The notes below the pieces were generated by a model. It saw nothing but the letters and a program-made list of their open reading frames with translations, did no database searches and had not been told where the DNA came from. From Methylobacter sp. (GTDB taxonomy: Bacteria; Pseudomonadota; Gammaproteobacteria; Methylococcales; Methylomonadaceae), in the NCBI GenBank assembly GCA_028714995.1, contig JAQTLI010000198.1, positions 1-5,904 of the forward strand: 5,904 bases of DNA. Reading direction: 5' to 3'. Below, one piece after another: positions 1-5,778 of this stretch (its first letter is position 1; each line of letters starts with the position of its first letter). The position numbers were made by a program, and so were the translations under genes.

Positions 1-403
1 CCAAATGCTGTTCAGCATTAGCGCTTAAGGCCTCGCCCAGTTCGAACTTTTCCCCTTTGATGCTCAATAAAAAACACGGCGGCGGCGTTTGTTTTTTTAT
101 CTCTTGATAAACATCCAAAACCGCCGCTGGACTCATGGCGTGAGTGGTGTAACTTTTGTCCCTGGCGGGTTCAAGCACGGCAAAATCGAAGGCATTGACA
201 CACGAGACAGAGGCGTCGACAAACAAGACCAGCTCCCTATTTTCCAGATCCAGCGCGTGTTCAATCTGCAATTGAAAGTCGGTCAGAATTTCAATCGCAT
301 CCAGATTAAAATGGTCCTCGACGTATTCCAGCAATAACGGACCCAGCGCGTCATCGCCGCGACTGAGATTACCATAGCCAAAAAGCAGAACCGGTTTTAC
401 CAT
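1..403 (-). CDS. hoxW: HoxW, hydrogenase maturation protease (partial, C-terminus beyond window)
   Basis: This is the start of the nickel-dependent endopeptidase that clips the C-terminal tail from the HoxH precursor once the NiFe site is assembled; it acts in the cytoplasm. I translated 134 codons from the ATG at 403-401 before the left edge cuts the gene, and the family is usually somewhat longer. The N-terminus reads VLLFGYGNLSRGDDALGP (residues 5-22), the glycine-rich signature of the HycI/HupD/HoxW protease family. Likely metal ligands by analogy with HybD (Glu16, Asp62, His93) are D17 or D18, D63 in LFVDAS, and H88 in THAMSP. The stretch FQLQIEHALDL (43-53) is typical of HoxW. The ATG directly follows the hoxH TAA (TAAATG), and a GGTGA ribosome-binding site lies 7 nt upstream inside the hoxH end, so the two genes are probably coupled. 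Confidence 0.93.
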   Translation of the reverse strand, partial: MVKPVLLFGYGNLSRGDDALGPLLLEYVEDHFNLDAIEILTDFQLQIEHALDLENRELVLFVDASVSCVNAFDFAVLEPARDKSYTTHAMSPAAVLDVYQEIKKQTPPPCFLLSIKGEKFELGEALSANAEQHL

Positions 404-1906
404 TTAGAAATCACCATCCCGCTCGATTTGGCCGTCACTGTGCTTGACCAGCTTGTCAATCAGCTTACCTTCGGCATCAATGAGTTCAAGCTGCAACGGC
501 ATTTTTCCTACGGCATGGGTCGCACAGGATAAACACGGATCATAGGCACGAATCGCCACCTCCAGATTATTCAATAACGGCTCGGTCAATTCCCGACCGG
601 ACAAATATTCTGCCGCCACTTGCCGCACCGATTCATTCATCGCCATGTTGTTGCTGGTAGTCGAAACGATTAAATTGACTTTGGTGACGATGTCATTTTC
701 ATCGACCTGGTAATGATGGAACAAGGTGCCGCGTGGCGCTTCAATCACGCCAACCCCTTCATAACGTTTTTCGCCTTGTGCCACCAGATCATGCCCCATG
801 ATGTCAGGATCATTGAGCAAGCCTTTAATGCTTTCGGCGCAATGCAAGGCTTCAACCATACGAGTCCAATGAAATGCCAGCGTGCTGTGCACCATTGCCT
901 CACCGCTGTGCGCTTTAAATTCCACGCGCGCGGCTTCCGCTAGCGGTGTATTAATGTAGTCGCAGTTATTCACGCGCGCCAGCGGGCCGACACGATACCA
1001 GCCTTTTTCCTGTCCCAGTGACAAAAGATAAGGGAATTTCATGTAAGTCCAGGACCGGACTTCTTCATGGATATAATCGTTATATTGGCAATAATCTACC
1101 TGATCCATAATCATTTCGCCTTTATCGTTTTTGGCGCGGATGCCGCCATGATAAAGCTCCAGTGCACCGTCCGGTTTGGTCAGCCCCAGATAATTGGTGC
1201 GTAGGGTGGCGAAATCATCATAATAAGGCAGATTGGAGCAATGCACTTTCTTGATCAGCGCAACCGAACCTGCCGCCCAGGTTATCATCTGGTCTATATC
1301 TTCCAGCAAATAATCGCGTTCTGCTTTGGTCAGCGATTTATTCATGCCACCGGCAACCGCCCCCGTACCGTGGATACGCTTGCCGGAAATCATGCGAATC
1401 ACTTCCTGTCCGTATTTGCGCAGCTTAACGCCCTGCAAGCCGATGTCAGGATATTCGCCCAGCACGGCAATGATGTTGCGCTTAGCTATATCGCTTTCAA
1501 AACCAAACAGCAAATCCGGACTGGATAGATGGAAGAAATGTAAGGCATGCGATTGCAGAACCTGTCCAAAATGCAGCAGGCGCCTTAACTTATCAGCCGA
1601 AGCGGGCAAGTTTTCCGGATCAACGCCGACCAATTGATCAATGGCCTTTGCCGCCGCCAAGTGATGACTTACGGGGCAAATACCGCATAAACGCTGCACC
1701 AAAACCGGCAACTCCCAATAGGGTCGACCTTGAATAAAGCGCTCAAAACCGCGAAATTCAACAATATGCAGCCTGGCCTGCTGCACTTTATTGTCTGCAT
1801 CCAGCAATAAGGTGACTTTGCCGTGTCCCTCAACGCGGGACACCGGGTCGACGACAACGCGTTTTAAGTTGTCCCGGTTTTCAGCTGTTTCTAAATGTTC
1901 GTACAT
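404..1906 (-). CDS. hoxH: HoxH, large (NiFe) subunit of NAD-reducing hydrogenase
   Basis: Catalytic subunit that splits or forms H2 at the NiFe(CN)2CO centre of the soluble group 3d enzyme. The protein has 500 residues from the ATG at 1906, slightly longer than the usual 470-490. Visible signatures are the L1 region PVSRVEGHGK (21-30), then RLCGICPVSHH (72-82), which supplies nickel ligands C74 and C77. The C-terminal DPCLSCATH (456-464) supplies C458 and C461. The 36 residues after H464 are the tail expected to be removed by HoxW, encoded next. WSYMKFPYL and GVGVIEAPRGTLFHHY are also typical of HoxH. I chose the ATG because an AGAG-rich ribosome-binding site precedes it and the residues before it look untypical of the family; an in-frame TTG 33 nt upstream would overlap the preceding gene. 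The roughly 13 residues before the conserved KRVVVDPVSR look like a short non-conserved N-terminal extension. Confidence 0.97.
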   Translation of the reverse strand: MYEHLETAENRDNLKRVVVDPVSRVEGHGKVTLLLDADNKVQQARLHIVEFRGFERFIQGRPYWELPVLVQRLCGICPVSHHLAAAKAIDQLVGVDPENLPASADKLRRLLHFGQVLQSHALHFFHLSSPDLLFGFESDIAKRNIIAVLGEYPDIGLQGVKLRKYGQEVIRMISGKRIHGTGAVAGGMNKSLTKAERDYLLEDIDQMITWAAGSVALIKKVHCSNLPYYDDFATLRTNYLGLTKPDGALELYHGGIRAKNDKGEMIMDQVDYCQYNDYIHEEVRSWTYMKFPYLLSLGQEKGWYRVGPLARVNNCDYINTPLAEAARVEFKAHSGEAMVHSTLAFHWTRMVEALHCAESIKGLLNDPDIMGHDLVAQGEKRYEGVGVIEAPRGTLFHHYQVDENDIVTKVNLIVSTTSNNMAMNESVRQVAAEYLSGRELTEPLLNNLEVAIRAYDPCLSCATHAVGKMPLQLELIDAEGKLIDKLVKHSDGQIERDGDF

Positions 1907-1909
1907 ATA

Positions 1910-1918
1910 CTCTGCTCT
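1910..1918 (-). promoter_or_regulatory. Ribosome-binding site that decides the hoxH start
   Basis: On the minus strand the 17-nt gap between the small cysteine-rich gene and hoxH reads ATCTTAGAGCAGAGTAT. Its first AGAG ends 8 nt before the ATG at 1906, a normal Shine-Dalgarno spacing. The upstream in-frame TTG at 1939 has no comparable purine-rich stretch, so the ATG is preferred. Confidence 0.55.
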
Positions 1919-1923
1919 AAGAT

Positions 1924-2154
1924 TCAACCAAGGCAACAATCATGAGTCGATTGTTTTGGCGGACAGGCAACCGTTCCGTAAGAACAAAAAACGCAGCAAT
2001 CGCCCTGTTTAGGTTTTAATAAAGCCTGGCAATTCGTACATTGATAAAAATAAACACAGGAATCAGTCGGCATAATTTCTTGTTTTTCAAATCCGCACTC
2101 TGGACATTTCAGCACTGAGGCTAAAATGGGTTGCTCAATTTCACACTTAATCAT
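1924..2154 (-). CDS. Small cysteine-rich GDCCVxC-family protein inside the hox operon
   Basis: A 76-residue protein with 12 cysteines (C4, 17, 20, 33, 39, 42, 53, 54, 57, 64, 73, 74). The core GDCCVFCSYGTVACPP (51-66) matches the motif of proteins named 'GDCCVxC domain-containing (seleno)protein', a family of unknown function whose name records that some members carry selenocysteine. Here every position is an ordinary Cys codon. Upstream, CPEC (17-20) and CTNC (39-42) form two CxxC knuckles that look like a zinc ribbon or rubredoxin-like metal site. There is no signal peptide or membrane segment, so it should be cytoplasmic. I chose the ATG at 2154 because it overlaps the hoxY stop by 8 nt, as at the hoxF/hoxU junction. 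The frame is open further upstream, to an ATG at 2196, but that would extend deep into hoxY. A role in metal or Fe-S handling for the hydrogenase is inference from position only. The gene call is firm; the function is unknown. Confidence 0.87.
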   Translation of the reverse strand: MIKCEIEQPILASVLKCPECGFEKQEIMPTDSCVYFYQCTNCQALLKPKQGDCCVFCSYGTVACPPKQSTHDCCLG

Positions 2155-2686
2155 AATGCACCAGTTCATAAGGCAACGAAGGATCTCGTCCTTCAATTAA
2201 ATCGCTCAGAAATTTCCAGAATACATCTGCTGAAGGCGGGCAACCAGGCAGAAAATAATCGATTTTTACGACCTCATGTATCGGGTATACCTTATCCAGT
2301 AATAAGGGCAGCTCAGGATCACTGGGAATCTGCGGATTTTCGACACCGATCCCATCGAGATAAGCTTCTGCCAGACATTCTTCCAACGGGATGAAGTTAC
2401 GCAGCGCCGGCAAGCCGCCGTTAATGGCACAGGCGCCGACGGCAACCAGAATCTTGCAGTTTTTGCGGAACTCGCGCAAGACATGGACATTTTCCGAATT
2501 ACAGACACCGCCTTCAATCAAACCGATGTCGCAGTTGGTACAGTGCTTTATATCAGTAATGGGCGAGCGGTCGAATTCCACGACTTCGGCCAGCTGTACC
2601 AGCCGCTCATCAAGGTCGAGAAAGGACATGTGACAGCCAAAGCATCCTGCCAGCGAGGTGGTGGCGACCCTGATTTTATTCGTCAT
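2147..2686 (-). CDS. hoxY: HoxY, small subunit of NAD-reducing hydrogenase
   Basis: Small subunit of the hydrogenase module. It binds the proximal [4Fe-4S] cluster that takes electrons from the HoxH NiFe site toward HoxU. It has 179 residues, the short group 3 form without a Tat signal or extra C-terminal cluster domain, so it is cytoplasmic. The four cluster cysteines are visible: C15 and C18 in LAGCFGCHMSFLD, C86 in VAVGACAINGG, and C149 in FLPGCPPSAD. The segment HCTNCDIGLIEGGVCN (48-63) is also characteristic of HoxY. The ATG at 2686 lies inside the end of hoxU (11-nt overlap), with GGAG about 9 nt upstream. Its own 3' end overlaps the small cysteine-rich gene by 8 nt. Confidence 0.97.
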   Translation of the reverse strand: MTNKIRVATTSLAGCFGCHMSFLDLDERLVQLAEVVEFDRSPITDIKHCTNCDIGLIEGGVCNSENVHVLREFRKNCKILVAVGACAINGGLPALRNFIPLEECLAEAYLDGIGVENPQIPSDPELPLLLDKVYPIHEVVKIDYFLPGCPPSADVFWKFLSDLIEGRDPSLPYELVHYD

Positions 2687-3395
2687 GGCGAGGATGCTCC
2701 GTTTCTAAACTGACTTGATCGATTTCCTGATGATCGTAAATGCGCTGGCCTATCGGTACCTGGAAGCCGGTGCGCTTAATCAAAATCGCTCCGGTCGGGC
2801 AGATATGAGCGGCTTCATCCGCCACTTCCAGGTTAGTATCTTTCAGCAGCCCGCTTTGGGCATTCACGATCAGATGCTTGTTGATGCCCCGTCCACTGAT
2901 AGCAAACACATCCTTACCGTCTTTCTGCTGACTGGCGCGAACGCAGAGCGTACAAAAAATACAGCGGTTGTGATCAATCATTACGTCAGGATGAGAAGCA
3001 TCTATTTCCCGTTTAGCATAAAAATGCGGAAAGTGGTTGTCGAGCATGTTCAAATAATAGGCAACTGCCTGTAATCGGCAGTTACCGCTTTTTTCGCAGC
3101 CAGGGCACAAATGATTGCCTTCTACAAACAGCATTTGGGTGATTTTCCGCCGATCATCACGCAACTCTTTAGTGTCATTGAGCACATCCTGACCCTCCAT
3201 TGCCGGAAAGGTGCAGGCACTGCACACTCGGCCATTCACTTTTACCGTACACAGCTTGCAACTGCCATGGGGTGTATATTCCGGATGATGACATAAGTGT
3301 GGAATATAGATGCCAGCCGCAGTCGCGGCTTCCATAATGGTTTGCCCTTCTTCGAAAGGGATGGTTCTGCCGTCAATGGTAATTGTTTTACTCAT
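2676..3395 (-). CDS. hoxU: HoxU, Fe-S electron-transfer subunit of the diaphorase module
   Basis: NuoG-like (N-terminal part) subunit of 239 residues that wires the hydrogenase module to HoxF. An N-terminal [2Fe-2S] ferredoxin domain has C35, C46, C49 and C61 in IPHLCHHPEYTPHGSCKLC and the following SAC; C58 is an additional cysteine. The next motif, NHLCPGCEKSGNC (94-106), is the His/Cys [4Fe-4S] site, with H95, C97, C100 and C106. A ferredoxin-like [4Fe-4S] site follows with C145, C148 and C151 in CIFCTLC, closed by C199 in HICPTGA. The length and cluster set fit canonical HoxU. The ATG at 3395 overlaps the hoxF stop by 8 nt (ATGAGTAA), so translation is probably coupled. Nothing in the sequence looks damaged. 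Confidence 0.97.
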   Translation of the reverse strand: MSKTITIDGRTIPFEEGQTIMEAATAAGIYIPHLCHHPEYTPHGSCKLCTVKVNGRVCSACTFPAMEGQDVLNDTKELRDDRRKITQMLFVEGNHLCPGCEKSGNCRLQAVAYYLNMLDNHFPHFYAKREIDASHPDVMIDHNRCIFCTLCVRASQQKDGKDVFAISGRGINKHLIVNAQSGLLKDTNLEVADEAAHICPTGAILIKRTGFQVPIGQRIYDHQEIDQVSLETEHPRHDE

Positions 3396-5211
3396 GATCT
3401 TCTGCCGTCTGTGCTAAATGCGCTCCCGCATCATTGCGATTTGCCATGCGCCTTGCTGTCTCCAGCGCACCATCCAGATCAAATCCCGGTTCATAGCTTA
3501 TTTTTTTCAACTGACTTTGGTAAATCTCAGGATAGCGTTCCAGCGTGGTGAGTATGGGATTGGCTGCTGTCTGCCCCAAGCCGCAGTGACTATGGTTTTT
3601 TACTAACTGGCACAGCTCTTCGAGTGCGACAACATCACCTGCCGAGCCATGGCCTTCAACAATTTTATCGAGCTGTTTTTTCAATAGCGACGTGCCGACA
3701 CGGCATGGTGTACAGAATCCGCAGCTTTCATGGGCAAAGAAGTGCGTGAAATTATGGACAGCATCGAGAATATTGCGGGTGTTATTAAAAATGATAAATG
3801 AGCCGCCTGTCGCCAAGTCTTCAAAGGCCAGCTTGCGATTCAATTCCTGGCTGGAAATAAAAGTGCCGGATGGACCGCCGACTTGCACGCCCAACACATC
3901 AGCGGCTCCGCAGTCATTTAAGATCGCCTGTATGGTGGTGCCGAACAGGTATTCATAAATACCGGGCTGGCTACAATCGCCGCTGATGCTGAGAATTTTT
4001 GTACCTTTGGATTTTTCCGTGCCGACACTGGCAAACCAGTCACTACCGTATACAGCAATACCAGCCGCCGCCAAAAAAGTTTCAACGTTGTTCACTACCG
4101 TCGGTTTACCAAGATAACCTTGCGTGACCGGATATGGCGGGCGGTTGCGAGGTATGCCCATTTTGCCTTCCAGCGATTCGATTAACGCGGATTCTTCACC
4201 GCAAATATAAGCCCCTGCCCCCAAACGGATTTCAATATCGAAATCGAATCCTTGCCCCAGAATATTGTTGCCCAGCAGTCCCGCTTGCCGGCGTTCGCCC
4301 AATATCGTTTGCAGTTTGTCGTAAAGAAACAAGTATTCGCCGCGCAGATATAAAAAGCCATGGGTCGCGTCGATAATTGCAGCGCACACCGTCATGCCTT
4401 CAAATACCTGATGCGCGAAGCTGTTCAGTAGCACACGGTCTTTAAAGGTACCCGGTTCGCCTTCATCGGCATTGCAGATTACGTAACGCGGTTGTCGTTT
4501 TTGTGTTGCTATGTCACAAAACGCATCCTCTTCAGGACCTTCATAACACAGGTGCCATTTCAATCCGGTGGTATAACCTGCCCCGCCGCGGCCGCGTAAA
4601 CCTGATTGATTTATTTCCGCCAGAGTTTGCTGAAAACCCCGTTTAAAAGTCGCTTCCAGCGCCTCACCCGGTGCAATCGTGTGGCCTAGCAGCAAGCCGG
4701 ATTTGATCAGATTGTCGTTTACCTGAAACAACTCACGCGGCCATTCGTTTAACGGCCTTTGCTGATTAATCAGGTCGGCAATGCGATCTATGCGCGGCTG
4801 ATCCAAACGCGTCAGCGGATAGCCATTGACCAAGCCGGCAGGGCCTTGGTCACACATGCCCGTACAAGAAGTATTATCCAGGCTCACCACTCCATCTTCG
4901 CGCACTGCACCGACGGCGACATTCAACTGCTTAGCCAGATAACCGGTCAAATTTATCTTACCCAACATGTGATCAGTAATGGAATCACTAATCAGAAGTT
5001 CATATTGCCCTCTGGGGTTCAAATGAAAAAAGCTGTAAAACTCAACAACGCTGATAATTTGAGTCCGCGGAATGTGTAACAACCCGGCCAACTGTTCTAT
5101 CGCATCCATTGGTACATAATGATAGCGGGTCTGAATTGCTCTTAAAATTTGCAACAAGTGCGTTGCCTGATTGTGATTTTCTTCTGCGAGGTCCTGAATA
5201 AATCTTCTCAT
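3388..5211 (-). CDS. hoxF: HoxF, NAD(H)- and FMN-binding diaphorase subunit with fused NuoE-like domain
   Basis: First gene of the operon, 607 residues. It exchanges hydride with NAD(H) through FMN and passes electrons to HoxU. Residues about 1-150 are a NuoE-like (24 kDa) thioredoxin-fold domain with EFYSFFHLNPRG and SCTGMCDQGP (115-124). Residues about 165-570 are the NuoF-like (51 kDa) domain: GLRGRGGAG (204-212) for NADH, NADEGEPGTFKDR (247-259) for FMN, ICGEESALIESLEGK (336-350), and a [4Fe-4S] site with C497, C500 and C503 in ESCGFCTPC plus C543 in HCGLG. The fused architecture and lack of a separate hoxE match the Cupriavidus-type soluble hydrogenase. In the NuoE-like part only the second Cys pair (C116, C120) remains; the first pair is absent, so a [2Fe-2S] cluster is unlikely there. 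A GAGAG ribosome-binding site lies 5 nt before the ATG. Confidence 0.97.
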   Translation of the reverse strand: MRRFIQDLAEENHNQATHLLQILRAIQTRYHYVPMDAIEQLAGLLHIPRTQIISVVEFYSFFHLNPRGQYELLISDSITDHMLGKINLTGYLAKQLNVAVGAVREDGVVSLDNTSCTGMCDQGPAGLVNGYPLTRLDQPRIDRIADLINQQRPLNEWPRELFQVNDNLIKSGLLLGHTIAPGEALEATFKRGFQQTLAEINQSGLRGRGGAGYTTGLKWHLCYEGPEEDAFCDIATQKRQPRYVICNADEGEPGTFKDRVLLNSFAHQVFEGMTVCAAIIDATHGFLYLRGEYLFLYDKLQTILGERRQAGLLGNNILGQGFDFDIEIRLGAGAYICGEESALIESLEGKMGIPRNRPPYPVTQGYLGKPTVVNNVETFLAAAGIAVYGSDWFASVGTEKSKGTKILSISGDCSQPGIYEYLFGTTIQAILNDCGAADVLGVQVGGPSGTFISSQELNRKLAFEDLATGGSFIIFNNTRNILDAVHNFTHFFAHESCGFCTPCRVGTSLLKKQLDKIVEGHGSAGDVVALEELCQLVKNHSHCGLGQTAANPILTTLERYPEIYQSQLKKISYEPGFDLDGALETARRMANRNDAGAHLAQTAEDHE

Positions 5212-5216
5212 TTTAT

Positions 5217-5221
5217 CTCTC
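5217..5221 (-). promoter_or_regulatory. hoxF ribosome-binding site
   Basis: The minus strand reads CCTGAGAGATAAA directly before the ATG at 5211. GAGAG sits 5 nt upstream of the start codon. It supports this ATG as the beginning of hoxF and of operon translation. Confidence 0.6.
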
Positions 5222-5287
5222 AGGTTTTACCTTTCCGGGCGCATATAGTTACATCTTTATCCTCATGATGGCAACCAAAAAGCGACT

Positions 5288-5303
5288 TGCACATCAACGC
5301 CCA
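5288..5303 (-). promoter_or_regulatory. Possible sigma-54 (-24/-12) promoter of the hox operon
   Basis: The minus strand reads TGGGCGTTGATGTGCA. It has the invariant GG-N10-GC spacing of sigma-54 promoters, with TGG at -24 and TGCA at -12, but the bases between do not fit the TGGCAC part of the consensus. Transcription would begin about 65 nt before hoxF. The soluble hydrogenase operon of Cupriavidus is known to use sigma-54, which makes the site worth noting. A match this loose can occur by chance. Confidence 0.25.
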
Positions 5304-5341
5304 ACATTTACCTTTTCCAGCGTCCGCTTAACCCTATTTTC

Positions 5342-5371
5342 ATAATAAATACATATAGAACAATGTGTTAA
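5342..5371 (-). promoter_or_regulatory. Possible sigma-70 promoter of the hox operon
   Basis: On the minus strand TTAACA (5371-5366) and TATTAT (5347-5342) are separated by 18 nt. Each hexamer matches the sigma-70 consensus at 5 of 6 positions. The predicted transcript would have a leader of roughly 125 nt before hoxF. The surrounding AT-rich DNA raises the chance of a random match, and this site competes with the sigma-54-like site downstream. Confidence 0.35.
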
Positions 5372-5424
5372 TAATTTTTCATGGCCAAATTTAACGCAAA
5401 ATAGCAATTGTCAGACTAATCTCT

Positions 5425-5448
5425 GATTGGAAAACCTGTCAACCAATC
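5425..5448. repeat. GATTGG-N12-CCAATC inverted repeat, possible operator
   Basis: Two perfect 6-base arms (5425-5430 and 5443-5448) flank a 12-base centre that does not pair with itself. The dyad lies about 55-80 bases upstream of the sigma-70-like hox promoter candidate. This is a place where a dimeric activator could bind; a regulator cannot be named from the sequence. Confidence 0.3.
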
Positions 5449-5601
5449 TTGCAAGGCAAAACTGGCATTTTTCTGCACATCACATTCTTGTAATAAACAT
5501 CTTTTACTCTAACAACAATACTAAGGCGTGCCAATAGCCACGGAAGCGATCGAAGCGTTGATCGATACGTCTGCACTGAATCGGATAACAGGATTAGGGA
5601 T

Positions 5602-5622
5602 GCCAGTCTCTGTATAACTGGC
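5602..5622. other. Hairpin GCCAGT / ACTGGC
   Basis: A perfect 6-bp stem with a 9-base loop (CTCTGTATA). It would form in RNA or single-stranded DNA of either strand. There is no T-run after it, so it is not a classical terminator. Confidence 0.4.
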
Positions 5623-5634
5623 TTGATCGGAAGA

Positions 5635-5659
5635 CAAGACGGGGACTTTGCCCCTCTTG
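5635..5659. other. Strong hairpin with CAAGA-GGGG stem
   Basis: CAAGA, a bulged C and GGGG pair with CCCC and TCTTG around the loop ACTTTG, giving a 9-bp stem with one bulge. On the plus strand it is followed by ATTTATT rather than a run of Ts, so intrinsic termination is doubtful. It lies upstream of the serA promoter candidate and may instead belong to a repeated or mobile sequence. Confidence 0.4.
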
Positions 5660-5671
5660 ATTTATTCAACA

Positions 5672-5699
5672 TTGTCCTATTGATGCGTCTTCGTATTAT
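5672..5699 (+). promoter_or_regulatory. Possible sigma-70 promoter of serA
   Basis: TTGTCC (5672-5677, 4 of 6 consensus matches) and TATTAT (5694-5699, 5 of 6) are 16 nt apart. A start near 5706 would give a leader of about 70 nt before the serA ATG. The -35 match is weak. Confidence 0.3.
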
Positions 5700-5766
5700 T
5701 CGAACGCGAAAGCTGAATAAGGCGTGGGTACATTGATTGCTTTTATGCATGAATTTGAACGAAAAC

Positions 5767-5771
5767 AAGGA
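5767..5771 (+). promoter_or_regulatory. serA ribosome-binding site
   Basis: AAGGA sits 7 nt before the ATG at 5779, which is good Shine-Dalgarno spacing and supports this start. Confidence 0.65.
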
Positions 5772-5778
5772 TAACCGG

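Larger units (their letters stand above)
5522..5726. repeat. Hairpin-rich block bounded by 9-bp direct repeats; possible mobile-element relic
   Basis: TAAGGCGTG occurs exactly at 5522-5530 and again at 5718-5726, enclosing 187 bases that are more GC-rich than the flanking DNA. Inside are three inverted repeats: CGATC/GATCG (5547-5551 and 5560-5564), GCCAGT/ACTGGC (5602-5607 and 5617-5622), and a 9-bp bulged stem at 5635-5659. Short frames are open on both strands; one minus-strand frame contains RRIDQRFDRFRGYWHA before a stop, vaguely like a basic transposase C-terminus. The inner ends do not form terminal inverted repeats, so a target-site duplication is not proven and the 9-bp match could be coincidence. 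Confidence 0.25.
5212..5778. other. Divergent hoxF-serA intergenic region (567 bp)
   Basis: I find no convincing gene here. The part nearest hoxF (about 5212-5520) is mostly AT-rich and holds the hox promoter candidates and a GATTGG/CCAATC dyad. The part from about 5522 to 5726 is more GC-rich, carries several hairpins and short open frames on both strands, and looks like decayed coding or mobile DNA. The last 80 bases hold a promoter candidate and the ribosome-binding site of serA. I saw no tRNA, CRISPR or recognisable riboswitch. Confidence 0.6.

Noticed and set aside
89..337. Plus-strand open frame opposite hoxW
   Set aside because: It is antisense to the conserved protease frame, and its product shows no family features.
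713..1637. Several plus-strand open frames opposite hoxH
   Set aside because: They are mirror images of hoxH codon structure; the minus-strand frame carries all NiFe motifs.
1907..1939. TTG start extending HoxH by 11 residues (MLPWLNLRAEY...)
   Set aside because: It overlaps the upstream cysteine-rich gene, has no ribosome-binding site, and an ATG with a better-placed AGAG site follows.
2155..2196. Upstream ATG extending the GDCCVxC protein to 90 residues
   Set aside because: It lies deep inside hoxY, and the 14 added residues are simply an out-of-frame reading of it; the ATG overlapping the hoxY stop fits the operon's junction style.
3388..5211. A separate hoxE gene
   Set aside because: The NuoE-like domain is fused to the HoxF N-terminus, and no independent HoxE frame lies upstream of hoxF.
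5635..5670. Intrinsic terminator at the CAAGA-GGGG hairpin
   Set aside because: The stem is followed by ATTTATT on the plus strand and TCTTCC on the minus strand, without a T-run, and no gene ends just before it.
5439..5768. A 109-codon minus-strand open frame in the intergenic region
   Set aside because: The product is Arg/Leu/Ser-rich without a recognisable domain, it spans the hairpin block and the dyad, and there is no convincing ribosome-binding site; it looks like chance openness or relic sequence.
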